Shown here: positions 6,564 through 9,519 of the stretch, piece by piece
Layout: the number at the start of each line of letters is the position of its first letter
Numbering within the stretch: position 1 is the first letter of the stretch
Assembly (NCBI GenBank): GCA_027084145.1
Contig: JALWLM010000482.1
Location: forward strand, 321 to 9,839
Reading direction: 5' to 3'
Source: Crocinitomicaceae bacterium
GTDB lineage: Bacteria > Bacteroidota > Bacteroidia > Flavobacteriales_D > Crocinitomicaceae
Length of the DNA stretch: 9,519 nt
Translations under genes and position numbers: made by a program
The notes under the pieces: model-generated
Databases searched by the model: none
What the model saw: only the letters and a program-made list of their open reading frames with translations
What the model was told of the DNA's origin: nothing

Positions 6564-7430
6564 ATGGAAACCAAAGAGCTACTCCGGAAAGTACGCCTCA
6601 TTGAATTAAAAACAAGAGGGTTAACCAAGCAAATTTTTGCGGGGGAATATCATTCTGCATTTAAAGGAAGAGGGATGACTTTTAGTGAAGTTAGAGAATA
6701 TCAAGTGGGAGATGATGTACGGACAATTGATTGGAATGTAACAGCAAGGTTTAATATGCCTTACGTTAAGATTTTTGATGAGGAGAGAGAATTAAATGTA
6801 ATGATGATTATTGATGTCTCGGGTTCTCAATTCTATGGGACGGATGATAAGACAAAAAGAGAGTTAATGATTGAGTTGGTTGCTATTTTATCTTTTTCGG
6901 CAATTAGCAATAATGATAAAGTTGGGGCCATTTTTGTAAGTGATAAGATTGAAAAATATATTCCTCCGGCAAAAGGAAGAAAGCACGCCTTGGTGATTCT
7001 TCGAGAATTAATAGACTTAGAGCCGAAAAGTAAAGGTACCGATCTAAATCAAGGATTAAAATTTTTCCAAAAAGTAATTAAAAAGAGAAGTGTTGCTTTT
7101 GTGATGAGTGATTTTTTTGACCGGCATGATTTTCTAGAGGGAATGAAGTTATCGGGGAGAAAACATGATGTTGTAGCACTGCAAATTTTTGATAAATCGG
7201 AAGAGAAATTGCCCAACTTCGGTAAAATAGAATTTTATAATGCGGAAACAGAAGAAAAAACATGGATAGACTCAAGTGATAAAGAAATTCAAGCATTGTA
7301 TCAAAAGCAATTTGAACAATTTGAACATCAATTGGAAAAGGACTTTAGAAGTGCAGGGATTGATTTTGCTAAGATTTCCACAGAGGAAGATTATGTTAAA
7401 CCTTTGATTCGTTTATTTCACAAGCGATGA
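6564..7430 (+). CDS. DUF58 domain protein (vWA-like, MoxR partner)
   Basis: Soluble protein of 288 residues of the DUF58 family, which almost always sits next to moxR and is thought to be its vWA-type adaptor. The family signature Y-Q-V-G-D-D-V-R-T-I-D-W-N-V-T-A-R is at 46-62. A vWA-like fold follows, with an intact MIDAS-type D84-x-S86-x-S88 (D-V-S-G-S), T159 in G-T-D-L-N-Q-G, and S182-D183 (M-S-D-F-F-D). No membrane segment is seen; this is the short cytosolic form, unlike longer DUF58 proteins with N-terminal transmembrane helices. Its ATG follows the moxR stop immediately, and its TGA overlaps the next ATG (ATGA). Presumably MoxR acts on it, or through it, on the membrane proteins encoded downstream; that link is inferred from context. 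Confidence 0.93.
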   Translation: METKELLRKVRLIELKTRGLTKQIFAGEYHSAFKGRGMTFSEVREYQVGDDVRTIDWNVTARFNMPYVKIFDEERELNVMMIIDVSGSQFYGTDDKTKRELMIELVAILSFSAISNNDKVGAIFVSDKIEKYIPPAKGRKHALVILRELIDLEPKSKGTDLNQGLKFFQKVIKKRSVAFVMSDFFDRHDFLEGMKLSGRKHDVVALQIFDKSEEKLPNFGKIEFYNAETEEKTWIDSSDKEIQALYQKQFEQFEHQLEKDFRSAGIDFAKISTEEDYVKPLIRLFHKR

Positions 7431-8368
7431 TAAAACAATTCTTTTATATCCTTTTATTGATTCTTTTGTCTTGTAATTTAAAAGGACAGGAGCTTAATTC
7501 TTTTATTGATTCTTCTGCTTTTTATGTGGGGTCACCGGTACAGTTAGAATATCGAGTCACTTTTGAAGAACCGTTGGACATAAAGTTTTTCCCTATAGAA
7601 AAATCAATTTTAATTCAAACTGTAGATACAAGTGCTCAAGAAAATACAACCTTTGAGTTATTGGAAAAATGTGATTTCGATACGGTAAAAACGACCGAAG
7701 GAAAGATCAGTGTTACGTGTAAATATAAAGGAACTGTTTGGAGTCCGGGAACATTCATCATACCAAGACAAGAAATCTTAATCAATGATTCTATTCGTTT
7801 TTTTGATGAATTAACAATTATGGTAGAATTGACACCTGAAATTGACAGTATCCCTTTGTATGATATTAAAGAATCATTTGAAAGATTACCCCAAAAGAAA
7901 TTCGATTTTATTGCCTTTATTAAAACATATTATTGGATACCTTTACTGCTTCTTCTCTTTTCATTACTTTATTTTATTCTAAAACGTAAAAAGAGAAAAA
8001 TCAAAATATCAGAAGAAAACCATTTGACTCCCCGCGAAAAAGCTTTATCCGAACTTGATGAACTACTTTCTTTACGATTATGGGAAAAGGGGCAGGAAAA
8101 AGAACACTTCACACGATTATCCTATATTCTTCGAGATTATTTGGCGAGACATTGGAAAGAATCGTTATTAGAAAAAACAACAACGGAAATAAGGAATGTT
8201 TTAAGAGACAAAAATTTATCAAATTATCAGCAGCAAGATATCATTAATATCCTGACAGCATCAGACCTTGTGAAGTTTGCAAAATCACAACCTACAGAAA
8301 AACAAATATTAGAATCGGTAGAATTAACCAAAGAAATCATAGAGAAGTTAGACAACAATGACAAGTGA
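7427..8368 (+). CDS. BatD-like / DUF4381-like membrane protein of the bat operon
   Basis: Predicted inner-membrane protein of 313 residues. Residues 1-21 are a signal sequence that can be read two ways: lipobox-like L-L-S-C16, or signal peptidase I cleavage near K-G-Q21. Residues about 25-160 form a beta-rich periplasmic region reminiscent of BatD Ig-like domains (F-Y-V-G-S-P-V-Q-L-E-Y), with two cysteines (C82, C98) that could form a disulfide. One transmembrane helix follows at about 168-186, then a basic stop-transfer stretch (R-K-K-R-K). Residues 200-310 are a helical cytosolic tail matching the DUF4381-type pattern (A-L-S-E-L-D-E-L, L-R-D-Y-L, T-T-T-E-I, D-L-V-K-F-A). The position between DUF58 and batA is usual in Bacteroidetes. 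It overlaps DUF58 by four bases and batA by eleven. It probably couples the cytosolic MoxR/DUF58 pair to the periplasm (inference). Confidence 0.75.
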   Translation: MIKQFFYILLLILLSCNLKGQELNSFIDSSAFYVGSPVQLEYRVTFEEPLDIKFFPIEKSILIQTVDTSAQENTTFELLEKCDFDTVKTTEGKISVTCKYKGTVWSPGTFIIPRQEILINDSIRFFDELTIMVELTPEIDSIPLYDIKESFERLPQKKFDFIAFIKTYYWIPLLLLLFSLLYFILKRKKRKIKISEENHLTPREKALSELDELLSLRLWEKGQEKEHFTRLSYILRDYLARHWKESLLEKTTTEIRNVLRDKNLSNYQQQDIINILTASDLVKFAKSQPTEKQILESVELTKEIIEKLDNNDK

Positions 8369-9389
8369 GTGGAACATATTATTTTGGGAATATGAATTCT
8401 TCCGTCCTTTGTGGTTGACAGGAATACTTTTGGCTGTTTTATTATCGATCTATCTTTACAAAAGAGAACATAAAAAAAAGGGTAGTATTAAATTTTCTCG
8501 TTTTTCCAAAGAGCAAATGGAATTAGCTTCCAAAAAAATCTATCGATTGGATAAAATACGGTTTACATTGTTTCCGGTAATTCTCACCTTATTTTTTTTG
8601 GCCTTAGCAGGTCCTGTTCATAAATATAACCCGCCACCATCAAGTATTGATTATAAAAACGGGATAGATATCATGCTTGTGATGGATGTTTCTCTTTCAA
8701 TGCTGGCAAAGGATTTTGATCCTAATCGTCTCGTTGCAGCAAAAAAGGTTGCTGTTGATTTTATAAAAGGTAGGCCTAATGATCGTATCGGTTTGGTTGT
8801 TTATGCAGGAGAAGCATACACTTCTTGTCCGGTAACTTTGGATCACGAGTTAGTTATACGTAGTATTCAATCTGCTGATGGAGAAAATATTGAGGGAGGA
8901 ACAGCTATTGGAACAGGTTTAGGAACGGCGGTGGCGCATTTACAAAATGACAGTACTCCGTCGAAAGTTGTTATTTTACTTACAGATGGGAGCAATAACA
9001 GTGGTGTTTTATCGCCATTGGATGCTGCAGAATTGGCGAAAACAAAAAAAGTACGAGTCTATACAATTGGAGTGGGGAGTATGGGAATAGCAGAATCTCC
9101 TACAGTGACTCCTTTTGGTATTCGTTTTCAAAAAATACCGGTAGAAATTGATGAAGAAGTTTTAAAAACAATAGCCAAAACTACAGGAGGAAAATATTTT
9201 AGAGCTACGGATGAGCAAAAATTAAAAGAGATTTATCGGGAAATTGAGAAAATGGAAAAGAGGAAAATTGCAGGAGAACAGCATCCCGGATTTTTAACAA
9301 CAACACCGGAAGCTTTTTTAAATTGGGCATTGATTTTATTGTTATTGTTGGCAGGGATACAATTTTTCTATTTGAAAAAGAATGAATAA
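8358..9389 (+). CDS. batA: BatA-like membrane-anchored von Willebrand factor A protein
   Basis: Membrane protein of 343 residues. Helices lie at about 17-34 and 68-86, the vWA domain at about 100-310, and a C-terminal helix at about 320-338, the classic BatA/BatB topology. The MIDAS is complete: D110-x-S112-x-S114 (D-V-S-L-S), T182 in G-G-T-A-I-G, and T209-D210-G211 in L-L-T-D-G-S. The segment D-R-I-G-L-V-V-Y-A-G (142-151) and C-P-V-T (157-160) are family hallmarks. In Bacteroides the bat genes were linked to aerotolerance; relatives act with MoxR in complex assembly. The start overlaps the preceding gene by 11 bases and the stop overlaps the following one by 8. BatA rather than BatB is chosen from its position right after the moxR/DUF58/BatD-like group; sequence alone separates the two poorly. 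Confidence 0.9.
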   Translation: MTSEWNILFWEYEFFRPLWLTGILLAVLLSIYLYKREHKKKGSIKFSRFSKEQMELASKKIYRLDKIRFTLFPVILTLFFLALAGPVHKYNPPPSSIDYKNGIDIMLVMDVSLSMLAKDFDPNRLVAAKKVAVDFIKGRPNDRIGLVVYAGEAYTSCPVTLDHELVIRSIQSADGENIEGGTAIGTGLGTAVAHLQNDSTPSKVVILLTDGSNNSGVLSPLDAAELAKTKKVRVYTIGVGSMGIAESPTVTPFGIRFQKIPVEIDEEVLKTIAKTTGGKYFRATDEQKLKEIYREIEKMEKRKIAGEQHPGFLTTTPEAFLNWALILLLLLAGIQFFYLKKNE

Positions 9390-9519
9390 AGAGTGTTATA
9401 CATATCAATTTAAAAAAATCCTTTTTGGAGTTATCCTATGGGCTTCTTCTGTTCTTTTACTTCTTATTGGAATAAAGCTAAAAGAGAATTTGATTTTCAG
9501 ATATCCGGAAAGATTAGGG
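9382..9519 (+). CDS. 5' end of an unidentified membrane protein (cut by window end)
   Basis: Forty-six codons are visible and the frame is open to the window edge. The ATG lies 8 bases inside the end of batA, the same tight overlap as the other junctions, so it is very likely the next operon gene. The N-terminus has a short polar and basic lead (residues 1-12), then a hydrophobic helix at about 13-30 (I-L-F-G-V-I-L-W-A-S-S-V-L-L-L-L-I-G), followed by basic and polar residues ending F-R-Y-P-E-R-L-G. A batB gene is expected here. BatB proteins usually open with a short F-x-x-P-x-x-L segment directly before the first helix, which this does not show clearly. I do not recognise the family. Confidence 0.6.
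   Translation, partial: MNKECYTYQFKKILFGVILWASSVLLLLIGIKLKENLIFRYPERLG

Overview
The window is AT-rich, gene-dense bacterial DNA that looks like the chromosome of a member of the Bacteroidetes (Flavobacteriia or Bacteroidia-like). Four things point there: the moxR / DUF58 / BatD-like / vWA (bat) gene order; a topoisomerase III whose TOPRIM motif reads D-A-G-Q-E, a form I recall from Bacteroidetes TopB; TAnnTTTG-type promoter elements instead of sigma70 -10 boxes; and start codons with almost no Shine-Dalgarno sequence. No mobile element, CRISPR array, rRNA or tRNA was seen.

Layout. A single minus-strand gene (36-596) encodes a small nine-cysteine DUF3109 protein. The divergent intergenic region (597-750) holds a TAnnTTTG promoter candidate and two short palindromes. 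Everything after it is on the plus strand, in two tightly packed blocks. Block 1 is thyA (751-1545), a secreted CapA-fold protein (1505-2911), folA (2901-3410) and topB (3407-5503), with every junction overlapping. Block 2 follows a 49-base gap that carries another TAnnTTTG element inside an inverted repeat. It contains moxR (from 5553), a DUF58 protein, a BatD-like/DUF4381-like membrane protein, batA, and the first 46 codons of a further membrane protein cut by the window end. All junctions in this block abut or overlap.

How the genes work together. ThyA turns methylenetetrahydrofolate into dihydrofolate while making dTMP, and FolA regenerates tetrahydrofolate, so the two form the thymidylate cycle. 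TopB handles DNA decatenation and unwinding and shares the transcript. The CapA-like protein between thyA and folA is the outsider: it is exported, has a metallophosphatase-like capsule-type domain, and ends in a tail that resembles a SPOR peptidoglycan-binding fold. Block 2 is the start of a Bacteroides aerotolerance (bat) type operon: a MoxR AAA+ ATPase, its soluble DUF58 vWA partner, a membrane protein with a periplasmic head and cytosolic helical tail, and a membrane-anchored vWA protein with an intact MIDAS. Such clusters are thought to assemble or remodel envelope or metal-dependent complexes, but the molecular substrate is not established.

Most of the window is ordinary housekeeping and conserved accessory sequence. 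I did not find a convincing wholly new system. The items most worth checking are the CapA/SPOR-like protein in the folate operon, the TOPRIM substitution, the palindrome-embedded moxR promoter, and the unidentified gene where batB would be expected.
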